DNA of 64,000 nt from Clarireedia homoeocarpa (lineage: Eukaryota > Ascomycota > Leotiomycetes > Helotiales > Rutstroemiaceae). The translations under genes were made by a program, and so were the position numbers. Position 1 is the first letter of the stretch. Each line of letters begins with the position of its first letter. The notes below the pieces were generated by a model. The model did no database searches, was not told the DNA's origin, and saw only the letters and a list, made by a program, of their open reading frames with translations. Location of the stretch: contig LNKV01000060.1 in the NCBI GenBank assembly GCA_001465935.1, positions 1-64,000 of the forward strand. Reading direction: 5' to 3'. Below, one piece after another: positions 46,372 through 57,127 of this stretch.

Positions 46372-47130
46372 TTGTAGCCATTCAGGTCACCTGATAAGCA
46401 GTGGCTTCGCGAATGACTCACCTTTACCAGGCCCGGAATGTCACGTGCATTGTCTATTCCTTTACACACCATATAAGCATCTCATCCTACCATACATAGC
46501 TCGAGATACATTACAATACTCTATGATTTCCGTAAGGCAACTATGATTTCCTTTTTTCTCTCGCTCTCGGCGGTTTCTTCACTAAGATAATTATATACAA
46601 TCTTTTCAACATACTCTTGGAACGTACACAACATTGACAGTTGCAAGCAGGTAAACGCCATATCACATCTCTTCCAAGCTCATAGCTCTGTTGAGCTGTG
46701 GTGAATGAAATAATGTGGAAGCAGCATACGTGGTCCAATGCAAAGCACCACCAGAATTTGATTGATTTCTCAGCCTGCACGTGCTAAGATACCAGTCACG
46801 TGATATTTGCGCACCTCTACCACTGCTGCCTTGTTTGCCTTGCTTACCTTGCTTCGCCTCATATTCATGTACATAAAGAACGTCTCTCTCCCCTCTTCCC
46901 CTCCAGATTCGCACTTTTTTTCTCCTCTTTCTTCAAGGAATGTTCTATACTCCCACATTGGATTGTCCATATCCTTTCTTCAATCCTTCCCCGCATACAT
47001 CTAACTATCTTGTCTCTCTTCTTCCTTCAACTTAAATCATACACATCTTCCATTCATCCTTTGGTATTCACATTCATCCTTCTCCCTGCATATATCTTCT
47101 CCGTCTTCCCTCTCCCATAACTTCAACACT
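46372..47130. promoter_or_regulatory. Upstream region of the rvt gene
   Basis: Gene-free. The last 250 bases before the rvt ATG are strongly CT-rich (TCTTCTCCG-type), a common fungal transcription-start context. Two CACGTGA-like E-box motifs lie near 46779 and 46797. Confidence 0.4.
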
Positions 47131-50091
47131 ATGGCTGCTGCTGGTGGCGTCTTCTCGGAAACACTTCAGTCAATTACCACTACGAAATTGACTGAGCTTT
47201 CCAAAAGACGTAACAATTTTGAGACCAAAAAGAAAGCTACCAAATCTGCATTAAGTCGTGAGCCGGATCAGAAGAAAAAGCTCCGTCTCTTGCTTGATGG
47301 CGTACAAGATGGTTTCGGCATCAAGTCATCCATTAGCAAGAAGCGTCTTCACGCCAATGCACCTACTCATCCTCGTCTCGAAATCTTGATCAATAATCTT
47401 GAACGGTTTCTCGCACAGGCAGAGTATGACCCTTCTATCTCATTGAAGTCCTTAGAGAGTTGGGAACACTCTTTGATGCAACATATGAACATTCAATCAT
47501 CAAAATATCAGTATGCCACTCTGTATGGTGAATTAGTTACCGAATGGCTCTCGAAAGAACGGGAATCCGATGCTGACAATGTGTCGGAGACTTCCGAAGG
47601 GTTTCAACAAATCAAAGAGGAAAGTGAAGCACGAAAACAAGGCCGAGCCCAGTGGGAGAAACTTGTATTCGAACCTTCCGACACAGACCAAGTTGCCATC
47701 ACAGCATACCTACGCAGTCTTTTCGGTAATGATGGCGAGAATACACAAGCCATCAAAGCTCTAGTCGACCTGCGCAAGTCAGTCGAAGATTTTGAATTAT
47801 CTTTGTCTAGTCCGGGACAGTTTAATGAGACCGTGCTCAAGTGGACTATCAACGGGCTGCTTGCCTCCGGCTTACTTTCAGAGGAAAAGCGTGCTGCATT
47901 GAAAGATTTCTTGGCCAGTCCCGTCATCTTAAATGAAGTTGCTGATGTCCTTAACATGCGTATGGCAGCTATCGATACCTGGGAATGGGATATGGACTTG
48001 GCGGTCGAGCAGCGGAGACACCTCAATGGCACACATCATATTTTCATTGATGAAGATCTCCTTCAAGCTTTGTTCCTGCAATACATTGGTGTCAAATGGT
48101 CTGTTTTCTTTAAGAAAGCCTTCAGAAATTTCTTGGGACTCCCAGGAGCATGGTCGCCATTGCGTAAACCTGTCGTCGACAAAAGCAGAAGAGAATACTT
48201 CCTTGGCTCGCAGGATACAAAACCCAGCATTCAGAGCAAACGAGAGGTTATTTACAACGGTATTTACTTCATGTCTCAGCTTCCCAATTCTGAACAGGAA
48301 GACTATGCGAACGAGGATGGCGAAGAGGAAGTACACTATGTTCCTCATACAACAGCTCATACAACAGGACTTAATCCAGCGTCAACGATGCAAACGCAAC
48401 AGCCGCAGCAACAGATGCAACAGCAGCAACGGCTACAGAATTACCAAATGTCTTTGATGCAGCTCAATCAGGCACCAGCGGCTAATAGAAGAATGGGGAC
48501 AGTTCAGCAGTCCCAGAGAAGACTAAAACAGACTGCTGGGTTGGGAAGGGGTGGGGTTATGAAATGTAGGAAACCTACGGACCTTTCGGACTTTGATTTC
48601 GATTCATTTCTCAATGATGAAGAAGGTGAGCTACCTGATAACCCACCAAAGACGCAAATGGAGATAAAGCAGTTCTTGCTTCACCTACTCTCCACTGAGA
48701 TTCTTACGAATACCCGATTCCACGGAGAATTCTCATGCACCCGCTCGGAATTTAGTTCCTGGAGTCCTTCCCTACCTCACTCCACTATATTCTGCGTTCT
48801 GTCTTTCTTCGGCCTATCAAAAAGATGGTTGGGATTCTACCGCAAATTCCTCGAAGCACCATTGAAGTTCGTCGAAGATGGTCCGGGCTCCGAAGCTCGT
48901 ACTCGAAAGAGGGGCGTTCCCGGTGCCCATGCATTATCTTCTGTCTGTGGCGAAGTTATTCTTTTCTGTCTTGACTACGCAGTCAACCAGAAAACAGACG
49001 GTGCCCGACTATACCGCATGCACGATGATTTCTGGCTATGGTCTCCATCCCATCAAATTGTTGTCAAGGGTTGGGAAGCCATCGTCAATTTCTCCGACAT
49101 CATGGGCGTTACACTCGACAAAGCTAAAACCGGCACGGTACGAATCACCAAAGATGGTATAGCCTCTAAAACACTCGCGCCTATTGACCCCATTCTCCCC
49201 GAAGGAGAAATCCGATGGGGCTTCCTAAAACTCGACCCCATAACGGGCGAATTCACCATTGACCAATCGCTGGTATCCAAACATGTTGAAGAGCTCTCGT
49301 CCCAACTGCGCGACAAAAAATCTATCTTCTCCTGGATCCAAGCATGGAACATATACGGCGGCCGTTTCTTCAGCAGCAACTTCGGAAAGCCCGCGCACTG
49401 CTTTGGCCGTGGCCATGTCGACGCCATGCTCTCATCTTTCAAGCAAATTCAGCAGCAGATCTTCTCTAATACTAACGTTGTCGAGTACCTAAAGACGAAT
49501 CTACGCGAGCGTTTCGCCATTGATGATGTCCCCGACGGGTATTTCTACTTCCCAGCCAGTCTTGGCGGTCTCGAACTGCATAATCCCTTCGTGGGGCTTC
49601 TGCAGCTCCGTGAATCCATTTATGCCGACCCTGGGAGCAAAATCGACGAGTTTCTCGTTGCAGAAAAAGAGAATTACCAACGCCTCAAACGAAGTTGGCT
49701 TGAGAGCGGCAAACAAAATATAGATCCGATCACTAGATCTAACTTTTTCTCGGAAATGCCTAAGGAATTCATGTCATTTGAAGAGTTCACAAAGCATAGA
49801 GAGGATTTCTGGAGCAATGGTGATGACGGCGCGTTGTATGAGTTGTATGTGCAACTATTGCAACAGCCCCAGAAGGAAACGGTGCAGTTAGATTTGGAGG
49901 ATGCGACTTTGCTAAAAGTGGTCGAGGGGAACGTGGAGGGAATGGAAGCGGGGTATTGGAAGTGGGTGGTTAAGTTGTATGGTGAGGAAATGAAGGCGAG
50001 GTTTGGAGGGCTTAGTGTGGTTGATAAGGGATTGTTGCCCATTGGGATGGTTGATTTGTTTAGAAGTGGGAAGGTTAAGTGGCAAGGTTGA
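47131..50091 (+). CDS. rvt: rvt-type cellular reverse transcriptase-related protein
   Basis: One intronless frame of 986 codons from MAAAGGVFSE. The centre is a reverse-transcriptase palm. A motif-A-like segment, SEFSSWSPSLPHSTIF, is near residue 540. RKRGVPGAHALSSVCGE, near 592, corresponds to motif B. YRMHDDFWLW, near 630, is motif C with the paired aspartates. WGFLKLD follows near 692. No integrase, endonuclease, RNase H or flanking repeat is present, so it is not a retroelement. Long unique N-terminal (about 1-400) and C-terminal (about 800-986) extensions, size near 1000 residues and single-copy appearance match the rvt genes known in fungi and some bacteria. A Q-rich insert lies at about 418-455 (QQPQQQMQQQQR). 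The motif-A acidic residue appears to be Glu rather than Asp, which I cannot verify without an alignment. Its natural template and product are not known. Confidence 0.85.
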   Translation: MAAAGGVFSETLQSITTTKLTELSKRRNNFETKKKATKSALSREPDQKKKLRLLLDGVQDGFGIKSSISKKRLHANAPTHPRLEILINNLERFLAQAEYDPSISLKSLESWEHSLMQHMNIQSSKYQYATLYGELVTEWLSKERESDADNVSETSEGFQQIKEESEARKQGRAQWEKLVFEPSDTDQVAITAYLRSLFGNDGENTQAIKALVDLRKSVEDFELSLSSPGQFNETVLKWTINGLLASGLLSEEKRAALKDFLASPVILNEVADVLNMRMAAIDTWEWDMDLAVEQRRHLNGTHHIFIDEDLLQALFLQYIGVKWSVFFKKAFRNFLGLPGAWSPLRKPVVDKSRREYFLGSQDTKPSIQSKREVIYNGIYFMSQLPNSEQEDYANEDGEEEVHYVPHTTAHTTGLNPASTMQTQQPQQQMQQQQRLQNYQMSLMQLNQAPAANRRMGTVQQSQRRLKQTAGLGRGGVMKCRKPTDLSDFDFDSFLNDEEGELPDNPPKTQMEIKQFLLHLLSTEILTNTRFHGEFSCTRSEFSSWSPSLPHSTIFCVLSFFGLSKRWLGFYRKFLEAPLKFVEDGPGSEARTRKRGVPGAHALSSVCGEVILFCLDYAVNQKTDGARLYRMHDDFWLWSPSHQIVVKGWEAIVNFSDIMGVTLDKAKTGTVRITKDGIASKTLAPIDPILPEGEIRWGFLKLDPITGEFTIDQSLVSKHVEELSSQLRDKKSIFSWIQAWNIYGGRFFSSNFGKPAHCFGRGHVDAMLSSFKQIQQQIFSNTNVVEYLKTNLRERFAIDDVPDGYFYFPASLGGLELHNPFVGLLQLRESIYADPGSKIDEFLVAEKENYQRLKRSWLESGKQNIDPITRSNFFSEMPKEFMSFEEFTKHREDFWSNGDDGALYELYVQLLQQPQKETVQLDLEDATLLKVVEGNVEGMEAGYWKWVVKLYGEEMKARFGGLSVVDKGLLPIGMVDLFRSGKVKWQG

Positions 50092-50255
50092 GAGACTACT
50101 GACGTGAAAAGGAAATTGCAACGAGGGCTCAACGGGTTGGTTTTTGAATTTCTGGGAAGTATTGAATAATGTGATGGATGATATGGGATTTCACGACTAA
50201 CAACTTTTATCTTTCTGTATGGACTTTCTTACGTTGAACCTTAACTCGCAAAAAT

Positions 50256-51062
50256 CTATTGCTTCTTTTGTACTGGAATCGTAGCATAGTAAGCCATCGC
50301 CGCAGAATTAATCTCCGGTGTCATCTCCTTTCCCTCCACAATCAACGTACTCAACAACTTGAAATAGTGGATATAAAACGCCTACAGTCATTAGCACTTT
50401 CACTTCCATTTCCCCTCTCACCCTACTCCTTCCAAGGAAAGAAGAAGAGAAGAAAACAAAAAGAAAACTCACCGGCGTGTACGTGTTAAAGAACCTCGCC
50501 TCCTCCCCCGTCTCATTACTAAACGTATGCGGTGCTCTCGTCGGCACAACCACATAGTCCCCCACTTTCGCATCGATCCTCGCCCCTTTCAGTCCGCTCT
50601 CAGGCGCGTCCGGCACGTGGAATGTTATCACGCCCTTGGTGACGAGAAAGGTTTCGTCGTGCATCTCGTGCCAGTGTGAGGGTGGGCCGGGGGTATGTGC
50701 TGGGACGGTGATTTCGACTGAGGAGAGGCGGTTGTCTGTGAGGGATATTAGGTTGTGGACTTGGCAATGGCGATGGAGATGGAAATGAAAAAAGAGGTGT
50801 TGTATTATGGTGGGAAGATAGATCCGTCTAGTCGTGTGTATTTCACATGACATGCTCACTCGTTCATGCCCCTAAGCCCGTCTGCCCTCATGTTCCGTGT
50901 ATGCAACATAGTAAAAGGTAAAAGAAACTCCTGTAGCATACCGGTTCGCGAGCCATCTTCCATAATTCTCAATTTCACACTCCCTAGCGAGAGGACCTCT
51001 CCCGTTTCCGCTTTCACGAAATTGATCGGGACATTGGGTGTGGGCACGATAGGAGGTGTCAT
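50256..51062 (-). CDS. Cupin-domain protein
   Basis: Three exons (51062-50942, 50735-50473, 50381-50256) are joined in frame by introns with GTATGC and GTGAGT donors, giving 169 residues from MTPPIVPTPN. Cupin motif 1 is HWHEMHDETFLVTKG (metal ligands His, His, Glu), and motif 2 includes VGDYVVVPTRAPHTFSNE (His). Between them lies a short beta strand region. This single-domain (mono) cupin fold suggests a metal-dependent dioxygenase or isomerase of small molecules; the substrate is unknown. The C-terminal exon (AFYIHYFKLLSTLIVEGKEM) is helical. All metal ligands look intact. Confidence 0.85.
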
Positions 51063-51294
51063 TTTGCTAAGGCGTTCCTGTTTCAGCTGCGTTGGTAAGT
51101 TTTATTATTATACTCTTCCTAAATGTATAATAACTGTGATGGAGAGGAAACTCAAGTAGAAAATACAGAGGAAAGTTCGATTGATTTCATTTAAAAGACT
51201 TTGCACTAGCTCGGTCTTGTTTGGAGTGCATGCGAACATATGCATTGGAGGAAGGATTGGCCTCGGGATTGGCTTTTGTAGTATCACGCGTGTA
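51063..51294. other. Short intergenic spacer
   Basis: Promoter side of the cupin gene, ending at the left terminus of the inverted-repeat element. Confidence 0.4.
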
Positions 51295-51958
51295 CTATCC
51301 TCACCCCCCAACAAAAGGTTATCCGGTAGGTTTTGTCACTGAAGTAACTAGAGTGCAAACAAGGGGTTTTAATCATTCAAAATACGAGATTTTGTATCCC
51401 CGGGTATTTTGGAATTAGAGAGAATTAGTTCTAATTCGCTACGATATTACCACAATATGGCAGAATAAAAGGCTATATTGTGGCTGGATTTGAAAGATTT
51501 ACCTTTTGAATATAGTTGTTAAATGTTATATTTAGCACATAGAGGTTTATAATATTGTTGTCAGAAGTGCTTAGTCATCCTAGTGGTTCATCAACCACCT
51601 CTTCTGGTCTTGATCTTATTTAGTATATTCAGGATTAATAATTATAAATCAGGCTTAGAATACAGTGCTAGATTCCTATATAGAATCCTTATTGGAATTA
51701 TTGTGGAGATATTATCAAGCTGTAATTCATACCTAGGAAGGACCTACTAAATACTAGAATCTGTGAATAGCTTCAATATTACCTAGTTCTACTAAACTTA
51801 GTTTATAGGTGGGAGATCTGAAAAGCCATAGAAGACTCCGAGTCCAAAGTACCCAGGATGCAAATTCTTGCGTTTTGAGTAGTTAAAATCCTCTGTTTGT
51901 ATTCTAGTTACTTCAGTAGCAAACCCCACCAAATAACCTTTGTTAAGGGGGAGGAGAG
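51295..51958. mobile_element. 664-bp inverted-repeat DNA element (MITE-like, TA-flanked)
   Basis: The left end (CTATCCTCACCCCCCAAC, then AAAGGTTAT...GGT) and the reverse complement of the right end (CTCTCCTCCCCCTTAAC, AAAGGTTAT...GGT) align over about 110-120 bases. The match is roughly 75-80%, including a shared CACTGAAGTAACTAGA-type core. Both ends are flanked by TA (51293-51294 and 51959-51960), as expected for Tc1/mariner/pogo-like insertion. The AT-rich interior has no transposase frame, so it is non-autonomous or a decayed deletion product. Confidence 0.75.
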
Positions 51959-52066
51959 TATCTGAAAGACAAATGATCTGTCAATTAAACGCCAGTTTAT
52001 ACTCATACATAAACGCAAATTACTGCATGCCAAGCTATTCGGGTACCAATTCACGCACATCCCCTT

Positions 52067-53671
52067 TCAAAATAAACGTCCGAACTCCCAATACCCCCTC
52101 CTATCCTGAACATCGCCCTTCTTCACACACCCCGGCGAGGTATGATCCTCCGGAAATCCCCATGGCCAAATCGCCACATAGCACACCTCATCATATGCAC
52201 ACTTCCCGCACTCCAACCAGGTGGTCCAATCCAAATACACTATTAACTCCTTTATCATTTGTTTAGCTTCTCTTTCTTTCTTGGCTCCTTTTTCTTCTGC
52301 ATCCTCTAAAAGCTGTCGTACTTCGTACAATGTGCTGCATATTCTATATGATACGGTAAGGATCGCAGCGTGGATAAAGTTATCTGCTTTGGTTTTTGGC
52401 GAGACAGCTTTGAGGTAGTGGGTTGCGCATTTTTCGATCGAGGAGGGCACGTCAATGTGAGAGTAGTCTGTGAAGACATTTAGGAGCATTGCTAGCTCAG
52501 ATAGAACGCCGTATTCAGATGTGCTAGTCGCAAGCATGAATTGAAGACGATCGGAGTATCGTGTCACGATCATATCCACTACGCCTTGCCAGTCAATCTT
52601 TTCGTGCTTCTCATCCCTTTGAAATTGGGACAGGACATCGGAGCGGATTTTCAATAGTCGCTCTGTATCGGTGGGATCGACTGTTCTTGGTAGTTCCAAA
52701 CGAGTGGGATTGGGGTTGGTGAGATTAACAGGATAGAAGAATGCAGAGACCATAGAAGAGTAATCAATTTCTGTTCGTCCTCCAACTATTCCCTGGTATC
52801 TGTAACCGATCGCTCGGATGTATTCGAAATGGCTGATCTCATCCCGTCGTCGAGTCTCTGGTCTTTGTGTAGCCGAAAGAAACTCAAGACCGTCAGTGAA
52901 GTTACAAAGAATGATTTCGAAGCCAGCTTCCATTCGTAAAAACCCTTCGATACCCCATTGCTTGCCAATTTCGCAAAGATCTGCGGCGCGAATCCGATCG
53001 TCATTTGGAGCAGTAGATGCGGAGGATAGGTTGCGGATTATGTAGTCGGTGGAATCGAGTGTGCCCATACTTGTTTTGCCTGCTGACATGCCATCTATGT
53101 ACAGAAGCTTAGATAGAGGACGCGATGCTCGATACTGATGTAAGTAGCCATGACTATCGCCATTCCAATCTTTAGACTCGTGGTTGAAGTTCTTGCCATG
53201 CTTTTCCGGTGGACCGAATCCTAGTCCCTCCTCATTGTCATCAGGAGGATGTCGAGGTCCATCGGGTGGATGTCCACTTGGAGGTCCACCTCCTGGCCCA
53301 CCTCCAGGCCCTTTCCCGGGCGGCGGTCCTCCTCTTGGCCGTGCAAACGATTCCGCGTGTTCGATCTCAAAAGCCAACCATTCCATGCCTGTTACTGGCT
53401 CACTTTTATACGTACCATGATAGAACAACGTACCTTCCGGTATTGTGGCTGGGAAGAATGACATTCCATTATGCTTCAACGACGAACCCCATTGTCGCAT
53501 TGAAGAATGAAGTGCATTGAAAACCTGAGGTGCGTTTGCACGTGCATGCTCTATACTAGGTCCATGAGAAATTTCGTTGTGCAAAGGAGCTTGGTCAGGA
53601 AGAGCATTAACGGTAAGATAAAGGAGTAACGGCGCAACGAGGATTGGAATTGAACACATTTTGAACCTCAT
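52067..53671 (-). CDS. Secreted fungal orphan protein
   Basis: An intronless frame of 534 codons. The best start is ATG 53671 (MRFKMCSIPILVAPLLLYL), which gives a textbook signal peptide with cleavage near VNALPDQ. The mature protein has an N-terminal block with EGTLFYHGTYK and MEWLAFEIEHAESFAR. A glycine/proline linker (GPPPGKGPGGGPGGGPPSG) spans about residues 112-140. A long second domain follows with LLYIDGMSAGKTSMGT and RSDVLSQFQRDEKHEKIDW. The C-terminal part has four Cys near the end (CGKCAYDEVC and one more). It looks extracellular or vacuolar. I do not recognise a named family. The frame's first codon upstream is a TTG, so I start at the ATG. Confidence 0.8.
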   Translation of the reverse strand: MRFKMCSIPILVAPLLLYLTVNALPDQAPLHNEISHGPSIEHARANAPQVFNALHSSMRQWGSSLKHNGMSFFPATIPEGTLFYHGTYKSEPVTGMEWLAFEIEHAESFARPRGGPPPGKGPGGGPGGGPPSGHPPDGPRHPPDDNEEGLGFGPPEKHGKNFNHESKDWNGDSHGYLHQYRASRPLSKLLYIDGMSAGKTSMGTLDSTDYIIRNLSSASTAPNDDRIRAADLCEIGKQWGIEGFLRMEAGFEIILCNFTDGLEFLSATQRPETRRRDEISHFEYIRAIGYRYQGIVGGRTEIDYSSMVSAFFYPVNLTNPNPTRLELPRTVDPTDTERLLKIRSDVLSQFQRDEKHEKIDWQGVVDMIVTRYSDRLQFMLATSTSEYGVLSELAMLLNVFTDYSHIDVPSSIEKCATHYLKAVSPKTKADNFIHAAILTVSYRICSTLYEVRQLLEDAEEKGAKKEREAKQMIKELIVYLDWTTWLECGKCAYDEVCYVAIWPWGFPEDHTSPGCVKKGDVQDRRGYWEFGRLF

Positions 53672-54394
53672 CAACGTCGCAAAGAAATCCACCGAGAATA
53701 TCAAGAATAAAGTAAATTCGAGAAGAAAGAAGGAAGAAGGAAGGAATGAAAAGCAGTTAACATCGCCAACCTTGAAGAATTATATCATTTTTCGCCGGCA
53801 GCCTAAACTCTCTGTCCACGAATAAGGTTGTGGATATGCATACGCAGCTGACGACGACGCGCAGCCCAAAAATCTTATCTTATCAATTAGTTGAGACAAA
53901 AATCAAAAAACTACTTAACGTACTGGAATCAAGGGTCTTATGATAAAAAAGCCCTACATGGTTCAGTGAACTGCAACTTAACCCGAAAACCCGATCTGCA
54001 CAGGAAGGGCACAGCAGTTTGGATTTGGGTGGGCCAAGAGCGTTCATGTGCAGGTCTGCTGTTTCTATGCTCAGGAACCGATGATGTTGTCCTTTTCTTG
54101 AAAGTTTGAGGTGTTAGCTTTGAAGATCACTTCTCTTTCGCTGCTTTTATGACCGTATATATTTTCCTCGAACACGATAGAAAATGAATACTGAAAGCGG
54201 AAACGTGGGGGGCAGCTGTGCTGTCTGGTTTACTCGAGTCCGAGGTGGAGCAGCACTCTGGATCGCCACATTAACTCGGTGCTGAAGGATCTCAGCGAGA
54301 TCGTCGAGGAAACAATGATGAGGAGAATTAATCTAGACTAGGTGATATGACCTCATTATTAGGATGAAGTCAGGGATTTAGTGTCTGATATGTA

Positions 54395-55121
54395 TAGATC
54401 TCGAACATCAACTCTTTCTCATGACCCTGGAAGGAAAGCTACATCTTGCTCATGTTCAAGACCCTCAGATGGTTCTCGATATTGGCACCGGTATAGGATC
54501 CTGGGCAGTAAATATGGTATATTCCACTTGAACCGCGTCCTTCATCGGAGAATGAAGTCTATATCCTGGCAATACCTTGCAGCATCACCAAACCCCTCCG
54601 AAATCGTCATCGGAACCGATCTCAGCGCGATCCAGCCAGCATAGGAAGACCGTTCAGCTAACCGATCGCTTCCCTTGATATCATGCTTTATCAACCCCTT
54701 TCTCACATTTCACTGTCCCACCGAACTGCAAATTCCAAGCTGATGACACCGAAGGCACCTGGAACTTCACCCAAAAATTTAAATTGATCCACGGACGAGC
54801 CCTATTCTCCTGTTTCAAACCCCCTCTTCTCGTGTTCCAATCCGCTTTCTCGTCTCTCGCACCCGGCGGCTACCTCGAAATGCAGGACATGTGCCGAAAA
54901 CCACAGTCCGCAGACGGCACGGCCAACAACACCGCGCTATCTCGATGGAAAGAGAAGCTGACCGAAGGCGATTAGTACGGCGGTGTTGACAAGAGGATTA
55001 GGGATGGGTGCGAAAGAGGTGGACGATATGCTTGTGGATGTCAAGAGTGATCTGAGGGAATAGGAGGGTTCATGCGAGTTGCATGAAGTTGGCGGCTGGA
55101 AAATTCGAAGTTTCGACTGAC
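54395..55121 (+). pseudogene. Decayed LaeA-like methyltransferase
   Basis: Broken plus-strand frames retain SAM-methyltransferase blocks in order. EHQLFLMTLEGKLHLA is near 54405, then VLDIGTGIGSWAV, the SAM-binding motif I, near 54470. VIGTDLSAIQPA follows near 54610-54640, then NCKFQADDTEGTWNF near 54730, LIHGRALF near 54785, and SSLAPGGYLEMQD near 54850-54890, matching the PGGW-type motif of this group. Stops and frame changes separate the blocks, and the C-terminal part (GLGMGAKEVDDMLVDV) needs another frame and carries a stop. Upstream DNA (54120-54390) has no intact start. LaeA-like enzymes often regulate or modify secondary metabolites; this copy is dead. Confidence 0.7.
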
Positions 55122-55541
55122 TGATGTTTGCAGATATGTGATTTATGAAAGGATGTGATTTATGGGAGGAAGCCACTTTGAGCGGAGTGTTGAGTGGAGA
55201 AATATAGCAAACGAAGATTCTGCTGGTGGGGACGCATAAGTAGGAAATACATAGTCATAGAGAGCAGTAAGCCACTTGACTAAGGATTAGGTAGTCTGGT
55301 GCTATTGATAGCACACGCATTATGAAATGATGATGGCACCTGAAGTGTTGCACAGTGATCTGAACTAGAAAACACGTTGGTCCTGGTAGTCATCCCACTA
55401 CCTATAGGCGTCTTTACGTTCATCGTTGAAATATAATCTTCGGATAATGTAAAGCTGATGGTATACGAGGAGAACAAAAGTCTTGATTGAGGTATTGTTT
55501 GATCACATTCATTTCTGTTCGTGTTACTCTCCATCATTAGG

Positions 55542-56677
55542 CTATAGATCGATTCCCTCCATTTCAGCCATCTGAACTATGTACTTTTTCACCTAGAGAA
55601 TGTCAGTGTTCATGAATTATAAAACATCAAATCATGTGAAATGAACCTGTTTATCCGGGGCAAGATCTAATGCCAAAAAGCCATCTACGTCTTTCTTATC
55701 CGTTTCAGCCCCTGCCTTCAGAAGTGCTACTGCAGTGTCACCTACATACATGCCCAGTCAGCCGATGCCTAAAAAAGTATATACTATCACAACCTCCAAT
55801 AAAAGAGGCACTCACCATGGCCCTCAGCTATAGCATGATGAAGAGGTGTCTGTCCTGCTATGTCGGTCGGGTTCAGCGGGCTCTTGTTCTTTAGTAGCAG
55901 CTCAACCAGTGGCGTGGAACCAATAGCTGCAGCGCGATGAATAGCATATTGGCCACGTTTATCCTTGACTCTGCAAGATGCCGGTGGATTTTGTGAGAGT
56001 AGCAGTTTGGTAATGGGGAGATTATTTTTAGATGTGGAGAAATGGAGGGCAGTCTATTCATATGTCAGATGATGACTTTTAAACAATAAAAGAATTCTGG
56101 ATAGTACCTGGTTGCTGAAATCTACATGCACTTATTAGCTGTAGTTCATAGAGAAGACTGGGAGACATACTCTTCGCATTGACATCCGCCTCTTTCTTCA
56201 ACAATAACTCAACGATATCGTCACCCTCCTTCAAGCTCACAGCAATCATAAGTGGCGTCCAACCCGAGCCATCCTGTGACCTGTATTAATACTTTCCCAA
56301 ATTGAATTTAATCTTCCTGAATCCAGAGAGTCGAAACTACATACCTGGACATCAGGATCAAATCCCTTCAACGACGAAAGCAAGATCACAATATCAAGAT
56401 GGTTATACGAAACCGCCCAATGAATCGGTAATCGCTCATCATCATCTTTCAGTTCCGCAAGTTTGGGATTAGCCTGTGGTTTTGTGAGCACTACTCATCT
56501 TCTCATCGCCATTGTGAGAAATACAGGAATCATACATTAAGAAGCGATTCCACAATCGTTGCTACGCACAAATTAGTGAAGTTCGTTGGGGAACGAAGGG
56601 AGAGGTCGTGTAGTCTTACTTTTTCCTTCGCGACAGGCGGCGTGGATGGCGAATTTATCTTCAGATGGTTTCTCCAT
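55542..56677 (-). CDS. nas6: Gankyrin/Nas6-like ankyrin-repeat protein
   Basis: A multi-exon minus-strand gene. It starts at MEKPSEDKFAIHAACREG (56677) and ends at MAEMEGIDL, TAG at 55542. Ankyrin repeats appear one after another: FAIHAACREG; ERLPIHWAVSYNHLDIV; SGWTPLMIAVSLKEGD...VELLLKKEADVNAK; QTALHFSTSKNNLPITKLLL; GQYAIHRAAAIGSTPLVELLL; GQTPLHHAIAEGHGD. Six or so repeats and a short C-terminal tail match gankyrin (PSMD10), called Nas6 in yeast. This chaperone docks on the Rpt3 ATPase while the 26S proteasome's regulatory particle assembles. Four or more introns are needed between the repeat segments; I read borders by frame and splice signals, not all precisely. A generic ankyrin protein is the alternative. 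Confidence 0.75.
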
Positions 56678-57127
56678 TTTGGGAGAATTAGAATGAGGGG
56701 TTTATTGTTTGGTTTATTTTGGAGACTTGGGGATGATATAGGTTTCACTTTGTTCTGAGTGATGGCGTGGATGAGGAGGCCTGAATTCCAGAACCTGAGG
56801 TTGATTGGGGGGAGAAGTGGCAGCCGGCAAAATCTATGGGAAATACTGTAGGAATCCGTTGGTCGAAATGGTCTTTGAGGTTCGCTGAATTTGATTTTGC
56901 TTTGTCAAGACAGAAGATAAGAGTTTTCGTACGATGAATAACAGATATCTACCGGAAGTTGTGTTGCGCTGCCCTCAAATTACGTAGATCTTACAACGGC
57001 AATATATAGCCTTAAAGCAGCCACACAAATTATTCTGGAGCTTTGCCGCATCGCGATTAAATTTCAACATCTCCAAACCCACGCGTGCTCCTCATCACCC
57101 AATTGCCTGTCCATCTACTCACGAAAA
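56678..57127. promoter_or_regulatory. Divergent promoter of nas6 and prp46
   Basis: A 450-base region between two divergent housekeeping genes. No repeat, RNA gene or open frame of quality is seen. C/A-rich leader sequence precedes the Prp46 ATG. Confidence 0.45.
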
